A DNA stretch of 64,000 nt from Butyricicoccus faecihominis (GCF_024462775.1 NZ_JANGCE010000021.1:1-64000); one strand, 5' to 3'; counted from the stretch's first letter, positions 45,880-56,180 are shown. Program-made: numbers and translations. Notes: generated by a model not told the origin, from the letters alone.

Positions 45880-45898
45880 GGGAAGGAGAGTGTGCTAA

Positions 45899-46258
45899 AT
45901 GATTTCTAAGAAAGATTCCAACAAGGCGCGTCTGCAGCGCCATAAGCGCGTTCGCGCGAAGATCTCCGGTACCGCCGAGCGTCCGCGCCTCGACGTGTTC
46001 CGTTCCGCCAAGAACATCTACGCACAGGTCATCGACGATGTCAGCGGCGTGACCTTAGTCTCCGCCTCGACTACCGAGAAGGACTTTTCCGTATACGGCG
46101 GCAACAAGGACGCGGCCAAGAAGGTCGGCCAGCTTGTTGCTGAGCGCTGCAAGGCCAAGGGCATCGAAAACGTTGTCTTTGATCGCGGCGGCTATCTGTA
46201 CCACGGACGAGTCAAGGAACTCGCTGAAGGCGCCCGCGAGGGCGGCCTGCAGTTTTAA
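45899..46258 (+). CDS. rplR: Ribosomal protein L18 (uL18)
   Basis: 119 residues: [48 protein letters not shown], ending [15 protein letters not shown]. Binds 5S rRNA with L5. Confidence 0.98.
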   Translation: MISKKDSNKARLQRHKRVRAKISGTAERPRLDVFRSAKNIYAQVIDDVSGVTLVSASTTEKDFSVYGGNKDAAKKVGQLVAERCKAKGIENVVFDRGGYLYHGRVKELAEGAREGGLQF

Positions 46259-46276
46259 GTCGGGAGGAGGTAAAAC

Positions 46277-46786
46277 ATGGCTAAGTTTGATAGAAACGAC
46301 AGACGTGACCGTGACGACGATCTGAAAGAGACCGTCGTTGCCCTGAACCGTGTAGCAAAGACGGTCAAGGGCGGCCGCGTCATGAAATTTTCCGCGCTGA
46401 TCGTTGTCGGCGACGGTAAGGGTACGGTCGGTTTCGGCCTTGGCAAGGCTTCCGAAGTACCGGACGCCATCCGCAAGGGCATTGAAGACGCCAAGAAGAA
46501 CATGACGAAGATCTCGCTCAAGGGCACCACGATCCCCCACGAGGTGATCGGTGCGTTCGGCGCGGGCCGCGTGCTGCTCAAGCCCGCCGCCCCCGGTACC
46601 GGCGTTATCGCCGGCGGCGCTGTGCGTGCGGTGGTGGAAGCTGCCGGCATCAAGGACATCCGTACCAAGTGCCTGCGCTCGAACAACCCGCAGAACGTGG
46701 TGACTGCCACCATGGAAGGCCTGAAGAGCCTGCGCGACGCGGCTCAGGTAGCTGCTGTTCGCGGCAAAGCCGTAGAAGAACTTTAA
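46277..46786 (+). CDS. rpsE: Ribosomal protein S5 (uS5)
   Basis: 169 residues: double-stranded RNA-binding fold with [45 protein letters not shown] and [28 protein letters not shown]. At the mRNA entry site; important for decoding accuracy. Confidence 0.98.
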   Translation: MAKFDRNDRRDRDDDLKETVVALNRVAKTVKGGRVMKFSALIVVGDGKGTVGFGLGKASEVPDAIRKGIEDAKKNMTKISLKGTTIPHEVIGAFGAGRVLLKPAAPGTGVIAGGAVRAVVEAAGIKDIRTKCLRSNNPQNVVTATMEGLKSLRDAAQVAAVRGKAVEEL

Positions 46787-46803
46787 GAAAGGGGTAATCA
46801 GAA

Positions 46804-46986
46804 ATGGCTAACATGAAAATTACCCTGAAAAAGAGCTTGGTCGGCCGCTTGGATAAGCATATCGCGACCGCTCATTCTTTGGGGCTTAAGAAAATCAACG
46901 ATGTAACCGTTCAGCCGGATAACGCGCAGACGCGCGGCAAGATCCATCAGATCGGTTACCTGCTCGAAGTAGTAGAGGAGGCGTAA
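46804..46986 (+). CDS. rpmD: Ribosomal protein L30 (uL30)
   Basis: 60 residues: MKITLKKSLVGRLDKHIATAHSLGLKKINDVTVQPDNAQTRGKIHQIGYLLEV. AAAGGGG-type site before the ATG; three bases from rplO. Confidence 0.97.
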   Translation: MANMKITLKKSLVGRLDKHIATAHSLGLKKINDVTVQPDNAQTRGKIHQIGYLLEVVEEA

Positions 46987-46989
46987 CCG

Positions 46990-47430
46990 ATGAAGCTTCA
47001 CGAATTATCGCCGGCCGCCGGTTCGGCCAAACCCGCTTACCGTAAGGGCCGCGGCGCTGGCTCCGGCAACGGCAAGACTGCTGGCCGCGGCCACAAGGGC
47101 CAGTGGGCCCGTTCGGGCGGCGGCGTACGCCGCGGCTTTGAAGGCGGCCAGATGCCTTTGGCTCGCCGTCTGCCGAAGCGCGGCTTCCACAACATTTTTG
47201 GCACCACGTTTGCCCCGGTCAATGTTTCCGCTCTGGAGCGTTTTGAGGATGGCACCGAGGTTACCGCAGAGACCCTGCGCGAAGCCGGCATCGTCAAGAA
47301 CACGCTCGATGGGGTCAAGATCCTCGGCACCGGTACCCTGAGCAAAAAGCTGACGGTCAAGGCCGCGGCTTTCTCGGCTGCCGCAAAGGAGAAGATCGAA
47401 GCCGCAGGCGGAAAGACCGAGGTGGTTTAA
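46990..47430 (+). CDS. rplO: Ribosomal protein L15 (uL15)
   Basis: 146 residues: [66 protein letters not shown]. Basic N-terminal arm enters the 50S core. The next gene, secY, begins two bases after its stop. Confidence 0.98.
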   Translation: MKLHELSPAAGSAKPAYRKGRGAGSGNGKTAGRGHKGQWARSGGGVRRGFEGGQMPLARRLPKRGFHNIFGTTFAPVNVSALERFEDGTEVTAETLREAGIVKNTLDGVKILGTGTLSKKLTVKAAAFSAAAKEKIEAAGGKTEVV

Positions 47431-47431
47431 G

Positions 47432-48721
47432 GTGTTTCAAACCCTTAAAAACGCCTGGCACATGCCCGATCTGCGCAAAAAGATCCTGTACACCCTGTTT
47501 ATCCTGCTGATCTTCCGCTTCGGTTCCAACATCCCCGTGCCGTTCATCAACACGGCGATGCTGGCCGAGTATTTCAACCAAGCGGCGGTATCCGGCTCGG
47601 CGCTGGGCTTCATTGATATGTTCACGGGCGGCGGTCTGTCGCGCGCGACGATCTTTGCAATGTCCATCACGCCGTATATCAACGCATCGATCATTCTGCA
47701 GCTGCTGACCGTGGCCATTCCCGCTCTCGAGCGCATGGTCAAGGACGGCGGCGAGGAAGGCCGCAAGAAGATCGCTTCCTGGACCCGCTATGTCGGCGTT
47801 CTGCTCGGTCTTTTGCAGGGCTTCTCTTACTACGCGCTGCTGCGTAATCAGGGCTTTTTGGCCAGCAACAGCGCGCTGGCGGGCGCGGCCATCGTGCTGA
47901 CGTTCACCGCGGGCACCGCGCTGATCATGTGGCTGGGCGAGCATATCACCCAGAACGGTATCGGCAACGGTATCTCGATCATCCTGTTCGCAGGCATCAT
48001 CTCCCGCGGCCCGCAGCTCGTGCGCACGCTGTGGAACCTGATGAAGCAGGGCGGCTCCAACATCGCGGTAGCGCTTCTGATGGTCGTGATCGGCCTTGCG
48101 CTCGTGGTGTTCATCGTGTTCATGTCGAACGCGGAGCGCCGCATCCCGGTTCAGTACGCCAAGCGCGTCGTGGGCCGCAAGATGTACGGCGGTCAGTCGA
48201 CCCACCTGCCGATCAAGGTAAATGCTTCCGGCGTTATGCCGATCATCTTTGCCTCCTCCATCCTGTCCCTGCCCCAGACCATCGGTATGTTCTGGAAGCC
48301 GGCAACGGGCACGGTGGGCTGGCACATCATGAACCTGTTCAGCCAGAGCAGCCCGTTCTATATCGTGCTGTACGCTCTGCTGATTATCGCGTTCGCGTAT
48401 TTTTACGCGTCCATTCAGTTTAACCCCATTGAGATTGCCAACAACCTCAAGAAAAACGGCGGTTTCATTCCCGGCTTCCGTCCCGGCAAGCCGACGAGCG
48501 ACTTTATCATGAAGGCGCTCGGCAAGGTCACGTTTGTAGGCGCGATCTTCCTCGGCGTCGTGGCGATCCTGCCGCTGATCGTCGGTGCGATTTCGTCCAA
48601 CCTGTCCAATGTGGCGCTTGGCGGCACATCGGTCATCATCGTGGTCGGCGTTGCACTCGATACGGTGAAGCAGATGGAGGCGCAGATGATGATGCGTCAC
48701 CACAAGGGCTTCTTAGAGTAA
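47432..48721 (+). CDS. secY: Protein translocase subunit SecY
   Basis: 429 residues from a GTG start one base after the rplO stop; its ribosome site lies inside rplO. Ten membrane helices, with FRFGSNIPVPFIN at helix 1, the plug and GGGLSRATIFAMSITPYINASIILQLL, and cytosolic loops used by SecA and the ribosome (FMSNAERRIPVQYAKRVVGRKMYGGQSTHLPIKVN). It forms the protein-conducting channel of the plasma membrane with SecE and SecG, neither of which is in the window. Confidence 0.98.
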   Translation: MFQTLKNAWHMPDLRKKILYTLFILLIFRFGSNIPVPFINTAMLAEYFNQAAVSGSALGFIDMFTGGGLSRATIFAMSITPYINASIILQLLTVAIPALERMVKDGGEEGRKKIASWTRYVGVLLGLLQGFSYYALLRNQGFLASNSALAGAAIVLTFTAGTALIMWLGEHITQNGIGNGISIILFAGIISRGPQLVRTLWNLMKQGGSNIAVALLMVVIGLALVVFIVFMSNAERRIPVQYAKRVVGRKMYGGQSTHLPIKVNASGVMPIIFASSILSLPQTIGMFWKPATGTVGWHIMNLFSQSSPFYIVLYALLIIAFAYFYASIQFNPIEIANNLKKNGGFIPGFRPGKPTSDFIMKALGKVTFVGAIFLGVVAILPLIVGAISSNLSNVALGGTSVIIVVGVALDTVKQMEAQMMMRHHKGFLE

Positions 48722-48739
48722 TACGGGAGGCGTAGAGCT

Positions 48740-49369
48740 GTGAATCTGATTTTACTCGGTGCGCCGGGGGCCGGCAAGGGAACGCTGGCGGCATACCTCA
48801 TCGAAAAGATGGGGGTGCCGTCGGTATCCACCGGCAACATCCTGCGCGAGGCGATCAAAAATGATACGCCTCTCGGCCGTGAGGCCAAGCAGTTCATGGA
48901 TAAAGGCCAGCTGGTTCCGGACGAAGTCGTTATCGGCATGCTGAAGGACCGCGTTGCGCAGGCGGACTGCGCAAAGGGCTTTATTCTGGATGGCTTTCCC
49001 CGCACCATTCCGCAGGCGGAAGCGCTCGATACGATCGCATCGATCGATCTCGCGCTTTCCCTCGAAGTGCCGGACGGCGTGATCGAAGGCCGTATGACCG
49101 GCCGCCGCGTTTGCCTGACCTGCGGCGCGACCTACCACATCAAGAACATGCCCCCCAAGACGGAGGATGTTTGCGATAAGTGCGGCGATAAGCTCGTCGT
49201 GCGTAAGGACGACGCGATCGAAGTCGTCCGTGACCGGCTTGCGACGTTCCACAAGCAGACCGAGCCGCTCAAGGACTACTACGGCAAACAGGGCAAGCTG
49301 AAGAGCATCGACGGAACGCAGGGCATCCATGAGACCGAGCGTCTCGCCGTCGAAGCATTGGGGCTGTAA
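48740..49369 (+). CDS. adk: Adenylate kinase
   Basis: 209 residues from a GTG start (GGGAGG upstream). P-loop GAPGAGKGT, STGNILRE, GFILDGFPRT, and a lid with four Cys (CLTCG...CDKCG), the zinc-binding lid of Gram-positive enzymes. It interconverts ATP, ADP and AMP. Four bases upstream of map. Confidence 0.98.
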   Translation: MNLILLGAPGAGKGTLAAYLIEKMGVPSVSTGNILREAIKNDTPLGREAKQFMDKGQLVPDEVVIGMLKDRVAQADCAKGFILDGFPRTIPQAEALDTIASIDLALSLEVPDGVIEGRMTGRRVCLTCGATYHIKNMPPKTEDVCDKCGDKLVVRKDDAIEVVRDRLATFHKQTEPLKDYYGKQGKLKSIDGTQGIHETERLAVEALGL

Positions 49370-49373
49370 GAGA

Positions 49374-50138
49374 ATGATCCATATTAAATCCGAACAAGAG
49401 CTCGAGCGGATGCGTGTCGCCTGCCGCCTGACCGCCATGGCGCGGAAGGCGGCGGCGGACGCAGTCCGTCCCGGAGTTACTACGGGCGAGATCGATCGGG
49501 TCGTCCGCAAGACGATCGAGGAGAACGGCGCAAAGCCTTCCTTCCTCGGTTACGGCGGCTTCCCGGGGAGCGCCTGTGTATCGGTGGGCGACGAGGTCAT
49601 CCACGGCATCCCTTCCAATACGCGCGTCGTAAAAGAAGGGGATATCGTCAAGGTCGACGTGGGCGCCTATATCGGCGGCTTTCACGGCGACTGCGCCTGC
49701 ACCGTCGCGTGCGGCGAGGTATCCGAGGAGGCCAGACGCCTGATCGAGGTAACTCGGCAGAGCTTCTATGAGGGTATCAAATTTGCCCGGGAGGGCAACC
49801 GCTTATCCGATATCTCGGCGGCCATACAGGCCTATGTCGAGGAAAACGGTTTCTCGGTAGTGCGCGCATACGTCGGTCACGGCGTGGGCTCCGCTCTGCA
49901 CGAGTCGCCGGAGGTACCGAACTTTGGCCGTCCCGGCCACGGTATCCGCCTCCAGCGCGGTATGACCCTTGCAATTGAGCCCATGGTCAACGTGGGTGTG
50001 TATGATGTCAAAGTCCTGCCGGATGGCTGGACTGTCAAAACGAAGGACGGAAAACTGTCCGCACATTATGAAAACACCATCGCCATCACAGACGGCGACC
50101 CCGAGATTCTGACGAATATCGACGGCGAGGTACTGTGA
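49374..50138 (+). CDS. map: Methionine aminopeptidase, type I
   Basis: 254 residues from the ATG at 49374. Metal ligands are visible: VDVGAYIGGFHGDCA (two Asp), GHGVGSALHESP (His), TLAIEPMVN (Glu), AHYENTIAI (Glu). Removes the N-terminal Met from nascent proteins. Overlaps the KOW gene by one base. Confidence 0.98.
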   Translation: MIHIKSEQELERMRVACRLTAMARKAAADAVRPGVTTGEIDRVVRKTIEENGAKPSFLGYGGFPGSACVSVGDEVIHGIPSNTRVVKEGDIVKVDVGAYIGGFHGDCACTVACGEVSEEARRLIEVTRQSFYEGIKFAREGNRLSDISAAIQAYVEENGFSVVRAYVGHGVGSALHESPEVPNFGRPGHGIRLQRGMTLAIEPMVNVGVYDVKVLPDGWTVKTKDGKLSAHYENTIAITDGDPEILTNIDGEVL

Positions 50139-50413
50139 TGGATTCCCATGTAGCCGATATTGTGTTATCGCTGTCCGGTAGGGACAAAGGCCTGCTTTTT
50201 CTCGTCGTTGCGGAGGAGGGGGATTTCCTCCGTCTTGCCAACGGCCGTGGACGCCGCGCGGAAAATCCGAAGCGCAAGCGGCGGCGGCACGTCTGCCGTC
50301 AGGGCACATGCGACGAACGCACCCGCCAGAAGCTGGCGGACGCCGGCAGGCTGACCAACAGCGAAATACGCAAAGCCCTCGCCCTATGGACGGGGGAACA
50401 AGACTCAAATTGA
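50138..50413 (+). CDS. KOW domain (L14E-like) RNA-binding protein
   Basis: 91 residues from the ATG at 50138 (TGATG overlap with map; a GTG one codon earlier is possible). KOW-type start DIVLSLSGRDKGLLFLVVAEEGDFLRLANGRGR, then a very basic RRAENPKRKRRRHVC stretch and a helical tail. The gene is seen between map and infA in many Clostridia. It probably binds rRNA or ribosomes; its role is not settled. Confidence 0.85.
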   Translation: MDSHVADIVLSLSGRDKGLLFLVVAEEGDFLRLANGRGRRAENPKRKRRRHVCRQGTCDERTRQKLADAGRLTNSEIRKALALWTGEQDSN

Positions 50414-50428
50414 CCGAGGAGGGTAAAC

Positions 50429-50647
50429 ATGTCAAAAGATGACGTAATCGAGCTGGAAGGTACCGTCATAGAGGCGCTGCCCAACGCCATGTTCCAAGTG
50501 GAGCTGCCCAATGGGCATAAGATCTTGGCTCATATTTCGGGCAAACTCCGTATGAATTTCATCCGCATTCTTCCCGGCGACAAGGTCACTGTTCAGATGT
50601 CGCCCTACGACCTGACCCGCGGTCGTATTACTTGGCGCTCCAAGTAA
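50429..50647 (+). CDS. infA: Translation initiation factor IF-1
   Basis: 72 residues, S1-like OB fold: [70 protein letters not shown]. Binds the 30S A site during initiation. AGGAGGG precedes the ATG. Confidence 0.98.
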   Translation: MSKDDVIELEGTVIEALPNAMFQVELPNGHKILAHISGKLRMNFIRILPGDKVTVQMSPYDLTRGRITWRSK

Positions 50648-50739
50648 TGAAAGCGGGCGGAGGCGCCTAGGTGACTTTGGGCGCCAGTGGTCACGGGAGA
50701 AACCGTGTCCCATCCCACCATATCAAATGATGGAGGTAA

Positions 50740-50859
<120 letters not shown>

Positions 50860-50861
50860 TT

Positions 50862-51065
50862 TCGATCGCAACCACGTTTGCGATCGAGTCTGCCGCCGGC
50901 TGCGCGCGACCTACGGGCAGAAGGTGAATTGTCCCTTCGGGACAAGAGAAGCCGGTCTGGGCCGCACTTGCCGCCGGTTTGTATAAAAAGTCACGCGCAT
51001 GTCGCGACTTTTTATGAAAATTGCGCTTTGCTGCAATTTTCTATTGAATGCGCGCCTTTGGCGCG
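50862..51065. repeat. Hairpin ladder 3, between rpmJ and rpsM
   Basis: Stem-loops at 50862-50887 (TCGATCGCAA arms), 50889-50921 (weaker, TCTGCC), 50929-50945 (TTGTCCC-TTC-GGGACAA), 50983-51015 (ATAAAAAGTC arms), 51017-51040 (AAAATTGC arms) and 51051-51065 (CGCGCC-TTT-GGCGCG). The series TTCGATCG, TATAAAA, AAAATT, TTGAAT-CGCG repeats that of ladder 2 while stem tips differ. The following 120 bases are the rpsM leader without a gene. Confidence 0.7.
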
Positions 51066-51185
51066 GATTATCGTTTAGTGAACACGACAAGCATGCATGG
51101 AAATGCAGCGCTGCAGGGGCGGAGGCGGTCCCTATACTGTGTTTGCCAACACGCCTCAGTGTATTAATCGGAGGTTATAAAAAGT

Positions 51186-51554
51186 ATGGCACGTATTGCC
51201 GGTGTTGACCTTCCCCGCGAAAAGCGCGTGGAGATCGGCCTGACCTACGTCTTCGGTATTGGCCGCAAGACGTCGAATGAAATCCTTGGTAAGACCGGTA
51301 TCAACCCTGATACCCGCGTTAAGGATCTGACCGAAGAAGAAGCCGCTAAGCTGCGTGAAGTCATCGAGCGCGACTACAACGTCGAGGGTGACCTGCGCCG
51401 CGAGATCGGCCTGAATATCAAGCGTTTGGTTGAAATTGGCTGCTACCGCGGCCTGCGCCACCGCCGCGGCCTGCCGGTTCGCGGTCAGCGCACCAAGACC
51501 AACGCCCGTACCCGCAAGGGCCCCAAGAAGACCATTGCGAACAAGAAGAAGTAA
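51186..51554 (+). CDS. rpsM: Ribosomal protein S13 (uS13)
   Basis: 122 residues: [34 protein letters not shown] and the C-terminal [28 protein letters not shown] tail that touches P-site tRNA. Starts after CGGAGG. Confidence 0.98.
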   Translation: MARIAGVDLPREKRVEIGLTYVFGIGRKTSNEILGKTGINPDTRVKDLTEEEAAKLREVIERDYNVEGDLRREIGLNIKRLVEIGCYRGLRHRRGLPVRGQRTKTNARTRKGPKKTIANKKK

Positions 51555-51570
51555 GGAGGGGAACGTATAA

Positions 51571-51975
51571 ATGGCTAAGGTACAGCAGAAGAAGGGCGCG
51601 ACCCGTACGCGCCGTCGCGAGCGCAAGAACATTGAGAAGGGCGCGGCTCACATCCGTTCCTCTTTCAACAACACCATCGTCACCATCACCGACACGAACG
51701 GCAACGCCATTTCTTGGGCTTCCGCCGGTGAAATGGGCTTCCGCGGCTCGCGTAAGTCCACTCCGTTCGCCGCACAGACCGCGGCCGAGACCGCTGCCGC
51801 CGCTGCGATGGAGCACGGCCTCAAGACTGTCGAAGTTTATGTCAAGGGCCCGGGTTCCGGCCGTGAGGCCGCTATCCGCGCGCTGCAAGCCGCCGGCCTC
51901 GAAGTGACCATGATCAAGGATGTCACGCCGATCCCGCATAACGGCTGCCGCCCGCCCAAGAGAAGAAGAGTCTAA
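51571..51975 (+). CDS. rpsK: Ribosomal protein S11 (uS11)
   Basis: 134 residues: [49 protein letters not shown] and [15 protein letters not shown] at the end. Platform of the 30S subunit. Confidence 0.98.
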   Translation: MAKVQQKKGATRTRRRERKNIEKGAAHIRSSFNNTIVTITDTNGNAISWASAGEMGFRGSRKSTPFAAQTAAETAAAAAMEHGLKTVEVYVKGPGSGREAAIRALQAAGLEVTMIKDVTPIPHNGCRPPKRRRV

Positions 51976-51995
51976 TAGAGGAGGAAACCAAATAA

Positions 51996-52589
51996 ATGGC
52001 TAAGAATACACAGCCCGTTCTCAAGCGCTGCAAAACGCTGGGTCTTTCCCCCGCGGTACTTGGTTACTCCAAGTCCACCAAGCGCCAGCCCAAGCAGTCC
52101 CGCCGCAAGCAGTCCGAATACGGCATGCAGCTGGCTGAAAAGCAGAAGGTAAAGTTCATCTACGGCGTGCTCGAAAAGCAGTTCCGCGGCTACTATGAAA
52201 AGGCCGAGCGCAAGCAGGGCATCACCGGCGAAATCCTGCTGCAGGAGCTGGAGCGCCGTCTGGATAACGTCGTGTTCCGCATGGGCTTTGGCAACACCCG
52301 CCGCGAAGCCCGTCAGCTCGTCAACCATGCGCACTTCACCGTAAACGGCAAGCGCGTTAACATTCCGTCCTATCAGGTAAAGCCGGGCGACGTGATCGCG
52401 GTCAGCGAGAAGAGCCGCTCTACCACCAAGTTCAAGTCTCTGCTCGAGGAAAACGGCAAGAAGGCTGCCCCCAAGTGGATCGACAAGGCTAAGGACTCTT
52501 TCGAGGGCAAGGTCATTGCGATGCCCGCGCGCGACGATATCGATTATGATGTTGCCGAGCACCTCATCGTCGAGTTGTACTCGAAATAA
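51996..52589 (+). CDS. rpsD: Ribosomal protein S4 (uS4)
   Basis: 197 residues with the S4 RNA-binding domain ([50 protein letters not shown]). The N-terminus has no zinc CxxC set, unlike some long S4 forms. Position between rpsK and rpoA is usual in Clostridia, unlike Bacillus. A GC-rich hairpin around 52610-52640 precedes rpoA. Confidence 0.97.
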   Translation: MAKNTQPVLKRCKTLGLSPAVLGYSKSTKRQPKQSRRKQSEYGMQLAEKQKVKFIYGVLEKQFRGYYEKAERKQGITGEILLQELERRLDNVVFRMGFGNTRREARQLVNHAHFTVNGKRVNIPSYQVKPGDVIAVSEKSRSTTKFKSLLEENGKKAAPKWIDKAKDSFEGKVIAMPARDDIDYDVAEHLIVELYSK

Positions 52590-52676
52590 TAAACCCTCGT
52601 TTTGGGCTTTGCTGCGGCGGCTTCGCCGCGGCACGGCCCGCCTAGAGTTTTTAACCAACGTGAAGGAGGGTACCCT

Positions 52677-53624
52677 ATGATCGAAATCGAAAAGCCGCGC
52701 ATTGACTGTGAACAGCTCGCCGAGGACGGCTCCTACGGTAAATTCGTTGTTGAGCCTCTCGAACGCGGATACGGCACCACGCTGGGCAATTCCCTGCGCC
52801 GCATCCTGCTTTCCTCCCTGCCGGGCACGGCAGCGTCGAGCATCAAGATCGCAGGCGTACAGCATGAGTTTTCCACGATTCCGGGCGTGAAGGAAGACGT
52901 TACGGAGATCGTGCTGAATATTAAGGGCATTATCGCTAAGCTGCACTGTGACGGGCCCAAGACGGTCTATATCGAGGCCGCCGGCGAGGGCGAAGTCAAG
53001 GCTGGCGACATCCATGCCGACGGCGAGGTCGAGATTCTCAATCCCGATCTGCACATCGCCACGCTCATGAGCGACGCGCGCCTGTCCATGGAGATCACGC
53101 TGACTTCCGGCCGCGGCTATGTTCCGGCTGAGAAGAACAAGCAGCACCAGACCTCCATCGGCGTCATTCCGGTGGATTCGATCTATACGCCGGTCTATAA
53201 GGTCAATTACACGGTGGAGAACACCCGTGTGCGCGACCTGACCGACTACGATAAGCTCACGCTCGAGGTTTGGACCGACTCGACCATCTCCGCGCGGGAC
53301 GCTGTCTCGCTCGGCGCAAAGGTCCTGCGCGACCACCTCGACCTGTTCGTCGATCTCTCTGAGGAGATCGGTTCCAAGTCCACTGTTGTAGAAAAGGCTG
53401 AAGCGCAGCACGATAAGGTGCTTGAAATGACCATTGAGGAGCTTGACTTCTCCGTGCGTTCGTTCAACTGCCTCAAGCGCGCCGGCATCAACACGGTGGA
53501 GGATCTGATCAATACCTCGGAAGAGGACATGATGAAGGTGCGCAACCTCGGCCGCAAGTCGCTCGAGGAGGTCATCGGCAAGCTGGAGGCCATGGGCCTG
53601 TCGCTCGCCAAGACCGACGAATAA
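52677..53624 (+). CDS. rpoA: RNA polymerase alpha subunit
   Basis: 315 residues from the ATG at 52677 (AAGGAGGG upstream). N-terminal assembly domain ([36 protein letters not shown]...[20 protein letters not shown]) and C-terminal domain ([49 protein letters not shown]), which contacts UP elements and activators. Confidence 0.98.
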   Translation: MIEIEKPRIDCEQLAEDGSYGKFVVEPLERGYGTTLGNSLRRILLSSLPGTAASSIKIAGVQHEFSTIPGVKEDVTEIVLNIKGIIAKLHCDGPKTVYIEAAGEGEVKAGDIHADGEVEILNPDLHIATLMSDARLSMEITLTSGRGYVPAEKNKQHQTSIGVIPVDSIYTPVYKVNYTVENTRVRDLTDYDKLTLEVWTDSTISARDAVSLGAKVLRDHLDLFVDLSEEIGSKSTVVEKAEAQHDKVLEMTIEELDFSVRSFNCLKRAGINTVEDLINTSEEDMMKVRNLGRKSLEEVIGKLEAMGLSLAKTDE

Positions 53625-53691
53625 TGAACTGATCTGCGGCGGCAACGCTTTTGCCGCGCCGCCGCATTACTTTTTATGGAGGTAACAACGA

Positions 53692-54036
53692 ATGGCTAAC
53701 AACCGCAAGCTCGGTCGTCCTACCGACCACCGTATGGCCATGCTGCGCGCGATGGTAACCTATCTGCTGGAGAACGGCCGGGTAGAGACCACCGTTGCCC
53801 GCGCGAAGGAAGTCGGCCCGCTGACTGAGAAGATGATCACCCTTGGTAAGAAGAACACGCTGGCTACCCGCCGTCAGGCGATGGCGTTCATCACCAAGGA
53901 AGCGGTCGTCGCTAAGCTGTTCTCGGAGATCGCTCCCGAGTACGCTTCCCGCAACGGCGGCTACACCCGTGTCATCAAGACCGGCCCCCGCCGCGGCGAT
54001 GCTGCCGAGATGGCGATCATCGAGCTGGTCAAGTAA
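53692..54036 (+). CDS. rplQ: Ribosomal protein L17 (bL17)
   Basis: 114 residues: [52 protein letters not shown]-rich hairpin (about 53636-53667) lies between rpoA and this gene. Last gene of the super-operon, followed by a strong terminator. No cbiO/ecf genes follow, unlike Bacillus. Confidence 0.98.
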   Translation: MANNRKLGRPTDHRMAMLRAMVTYLLENGRVETTVARAKEVGPLTEKMITLGKKNTLATRRQAMAFITKEAVVAKLFSEIAPEYASRNGGYTRVIKTGPRRGDAAEMAIIELVK

Positions 54037-54044
54037 GAGCTTTT

Positions 54045-54085
54045 AAAAAGGTTATCCAGTAGCGTGCTTACTGGATAACCTTTTT
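54045..54085 (+). terminator. Terminator of the ribosomal super-operon
   Basis: AAAAAGGTTATCCAGTA (54045-54061), a seven-base loop, and the exact complement ending in T5 (54069-54085), followed by CTTTT. A 17-bp perfect stem. Confidence 0.95.
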
Positions 54086-54118
54086 CTTTTGCGGGTGGCT
54101 CGCGTTGCTCGCGATTGA

Positions 54119-54532
54119 ATGCGCGGCGGTAGCCGCGGGGGGACGATGCGGCGCCCGCCGCGGGGGCAAAGGGGAGAGAACAACCTTTGCGGTTTTTCTC
54201 TCCCCCTTGACCTCCTCTCATTTCCCTTGTGACTGTCTGGGGCGGAGCATGCCGACCTTTTGCATGATAAACAATATTTGGATGGCGCGGTATCGGGTGC
54301 CGGGGGATTCAGTGGATGGGTGCCTTCGCTCCGCCGGACCGGCGTGTTGGCGCGCCCACTTGTCCCGGCGCTTCGCTTTACTTGGAGGTTCGCTGACGCT
54401 CACAATGATATGCGCGGCGGTAGCCGCGTGCGGCCGAGTGGGGTCACTCGGCCCTACATTTCCGGTGTGTTATGACCTTTTTCAAGCGATGTGACCCATT
54501 GGGCTGTAGGGCGGGGTGACTCACCCCGCCGC
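54119..54532. repeat. GC-rich intergenic region with hairpins and a direct repeat
   Basis: ATGCGCGGCGGTAGCCGCG occurs twice (54119-54137 and 54411-54429 approx), each a CGCGGC-GGTA-GCCGCG hairpin. Others: GGGGAGAGAA/TTCTCTCCCC (about 54171-54206), GGCCGAGTG/CACTCGGCC (about 54432-54454) and GGCGGGGTGA/TCACCCCGCC (about 54512-54532). No gene is supported across this ~450-base stretch. It could be a fourth ladder or decayed repeats. Confidence 0.55.
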
Positions 54533-54533
54533 G

Positions 54534-54821
54534 TTACCGATTGATGATCTGCTCTTTCTTTTCCATTGTCTCAAGCATCAGCAGGGCGCCGAGGGTGAAG
54601 CCGTGAGAATAAATTTCAATATTTTCATCGAGTGTGGCGTAATTGATCAGATCTTCCAGATTCATCAGGCGCTCCTGATCCTTTGACGAAAGCTGCTCCT
54701 TCAAATGCAGCCGTTCTTGATTGATCCTGCACTCCAACTCCGTGCGCTCTGGGCTGTTCGTGGTTTGGTGTTCCCAAGGCATGATTCGGCCATTGAACAG
54801 GGCTTCCATAATAGAATATGA
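54534..54821 (-). CDS. DUF6809-like small protein
   Basis: 95 residues from the ATG at 54821 (AGGAAGG upstream; a Met eight codons earlier overlaps that site). Pattern: short N-terminal ALFNGRIMPWE, a charged coiled helix (ECRINQERLHLKEQLSSKDQERLMNLEDLI) and a C-terminal GFTLGALLMLE helix. I recognise this as a widespread small clostridial family; function unknown. Less GC-rich than the ribosomal genes. Confidence 0.7.
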   Translation of the reverse strand, partial: SYSIMEALFNGRIMPWEHQTTNSPERTELECRINQERLHLKEQLSSKDQERLMNLEDLINYATLDENIEIYSHGFTLGALLMLETMEKKEQIINR

Positions 54822-54970
54822 CATTAAGATGAACCTTCCTTTCAACGTTGTCGCGGCAATGCTTGAAAGGGGGCGCGGCGCATGTTATAATATTTACGCT
54901 GCATTTGCTTTCGGGCATGTGTCGCAAGTGGGGAAGCGGTGTGTACTTTTGCGGGTGTGCACCGTTTCCT

Positions 54971-55153
54971 TTATTTTTGCTGGAGCGCATCATATAAGGT
55001 ATTGACACCTTTTCGCAAAACCTCTGATCGGGTCATGTGAAGAGCATTCATGCAATACTCTACCTTTGAAAATGTCTCGTTGTCAACTCTGACCTTTAAG
55101 TCATGTTCCAAAGGGTTTTCAGGATGCGGCCCCGGCTTTCGACGCTCCTTCAA
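54971..55153 (-). CDS. Small ribbon-helix-helix-like protein
   Basis: 60 residues from a TTG at 55153, seven bases after AGGAGG; in-frame ATG codons further up lack a site. After a basic N-terminus (KERRKPGPHPE) comes LKVRVDNETFSKVEYCMNALHMTRSEVLRKGVNTLYDAL, a strand and two helices of the CopG/Arc fold. Possible DNA-binding regulator of the DUF6809-like neighbour or of itself. Confidence 0.6.
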   Translation of the reverse strand: MKERRKPGPHPENPLEHDLKVRVDNETFSKVEYCMNALHMTRSEVLRKGVNTLYDALQQK

Positions 55154-55307
55154 ATGATCACCTCCTATCTTGGAACGCAAGTTAATTATACATCTTGTGT
55201 TCCGAGTTGTCAATGTAACTTTAAGCCTGACACCACACCGCACGCAAAGTCACGCGAAATGATTTTACCTTCGCTATAATGAACGTACAGAGAAAGGAGA
55301 GGAACGG

Positions 55308-56180
55308 ATGGACTGGGTAAATGCACTGCAAAACGCGATCGACTATATGGAGGAGAATCTGACCGAGCCGCTCGACTATGTCGAGGTGGCCAAACGGGCT
55401 TGCTCGTCAAGCTTTCACTTTCAGCGGGTATTCGGTATTCTGTGCGGCTACACGGTGGGCGAATACGTCCGTAACCGCCGCCTGACGCTGGCGGGCAGTG
55501 AGCTTGCAAGCGCGGACTGCAAGGTGATCGATGTGGCGCTCCGCTATGGGTATGACAGCCCGGAGAGCTTCAGCCGCGCGTTCACAAAGTTCCACGGGAT
55601 CACGCCGTCGCAGGCGAAGGCCGGCAACGCCGGTCTGCGGTCCTTCTCCCGCCTCTCTGTAAAACTCATTCTTGAAGGAGGCACTATCATGGATTATCGG
55701 ATCGAAAAGAAGGGCTCGTTTGAGGTCATTGCCAAAGCGGAACGCATACCGGGCGGCGGAGAGATCAGCCAAGCGGAGATCAGAAAGCTGTGGCAGCGAA
55801 CGGTAACGGACGGCACGATCGAAAAGCTGTGCGCCTACAATACGGGGGACAGCGTGTTTGGCGGCTCGGTCGCCGGTATCTGTCTGGACAACCCCTATGA
55901 GGGCGATTTTGATTATGCGATCGGCGTATCTTATCACGGCGGCGACGTGGCCGAGGGGCTGGCGGTCGTTGAGATACCCGCTTACACTTGGCTGATCTTC
56001 CCGTGCACCGGGCCAATGCCCGAGGCGTTCGTTACGCTTTATCGCCGTATTTACAGCGAATATTTCCCGACAAGCGAATACCAGCCCGCGGGCGGCCTGT
56101 GTCTGGAGGTTTATCCGAGCGACAAGGTCGATGATAAGGATTATCGCTGCGAAATTTGGATTTCGGCGGAAAAAAAGTAG
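55308..56180 (+). CDS. AraC family regulator with GyrI-like effector domain
   Basis: 290 residues. N-terminal double HTH (~8-105: DYVEVAKRACSSSFHFQRVFGILCGYTVGEYVRNRRLTLAGSELASA...VIDVALRYGYDSPESFSRAFTKFHGITPSQAK), then an effector-binding domain of the SOUL/GyrI type (~125-288: ending in EVYPSDKVDDKDYRCEIWISAEK). The order is that of Rob/BmrR-like multidrug regulators. GAAAGGAGAGG precedes the ATG. No transporter gene is adjacent. Confidence 0.92.
   Translation: MDWVNALQNAIDYMEENLTEPLDYVEVAKRACSSSFHFQRVFGILCGYTVGEYVRNRRLTLAGSELASADCKVIDVALRYGYDSPESFSRAFTKFHGITPSQAKAGNAGLRSFSRLSVKLILEGGTIMDYRIEKKGSFEVIAKAERIPGGGEISQAEIRKLWQRTVTDGTIEKLCAYNTGDSVFGGSVAGICLDNPYEGDFDYAIGVSYHGGDVAEGLAVVEIPAYTWLIFPCTGPMPEAFVTLYRRIYSEYFPTSEYQPAGGLCLEVYPSDKVDDKDYRCEIWISAEKK

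Noticed and set aside
47357-48703. A 448-residue open frame antisense to secY
   Set aside because: His/Gln/Arg-rich composition with no domain; a shadow of secY.
51972-53645. A 557-residue open frame antisense to rpsD and rpoA
   Set aside because: Same cause: biased third positions leave the opposite strand open. It spans two genuine genes and their gap.
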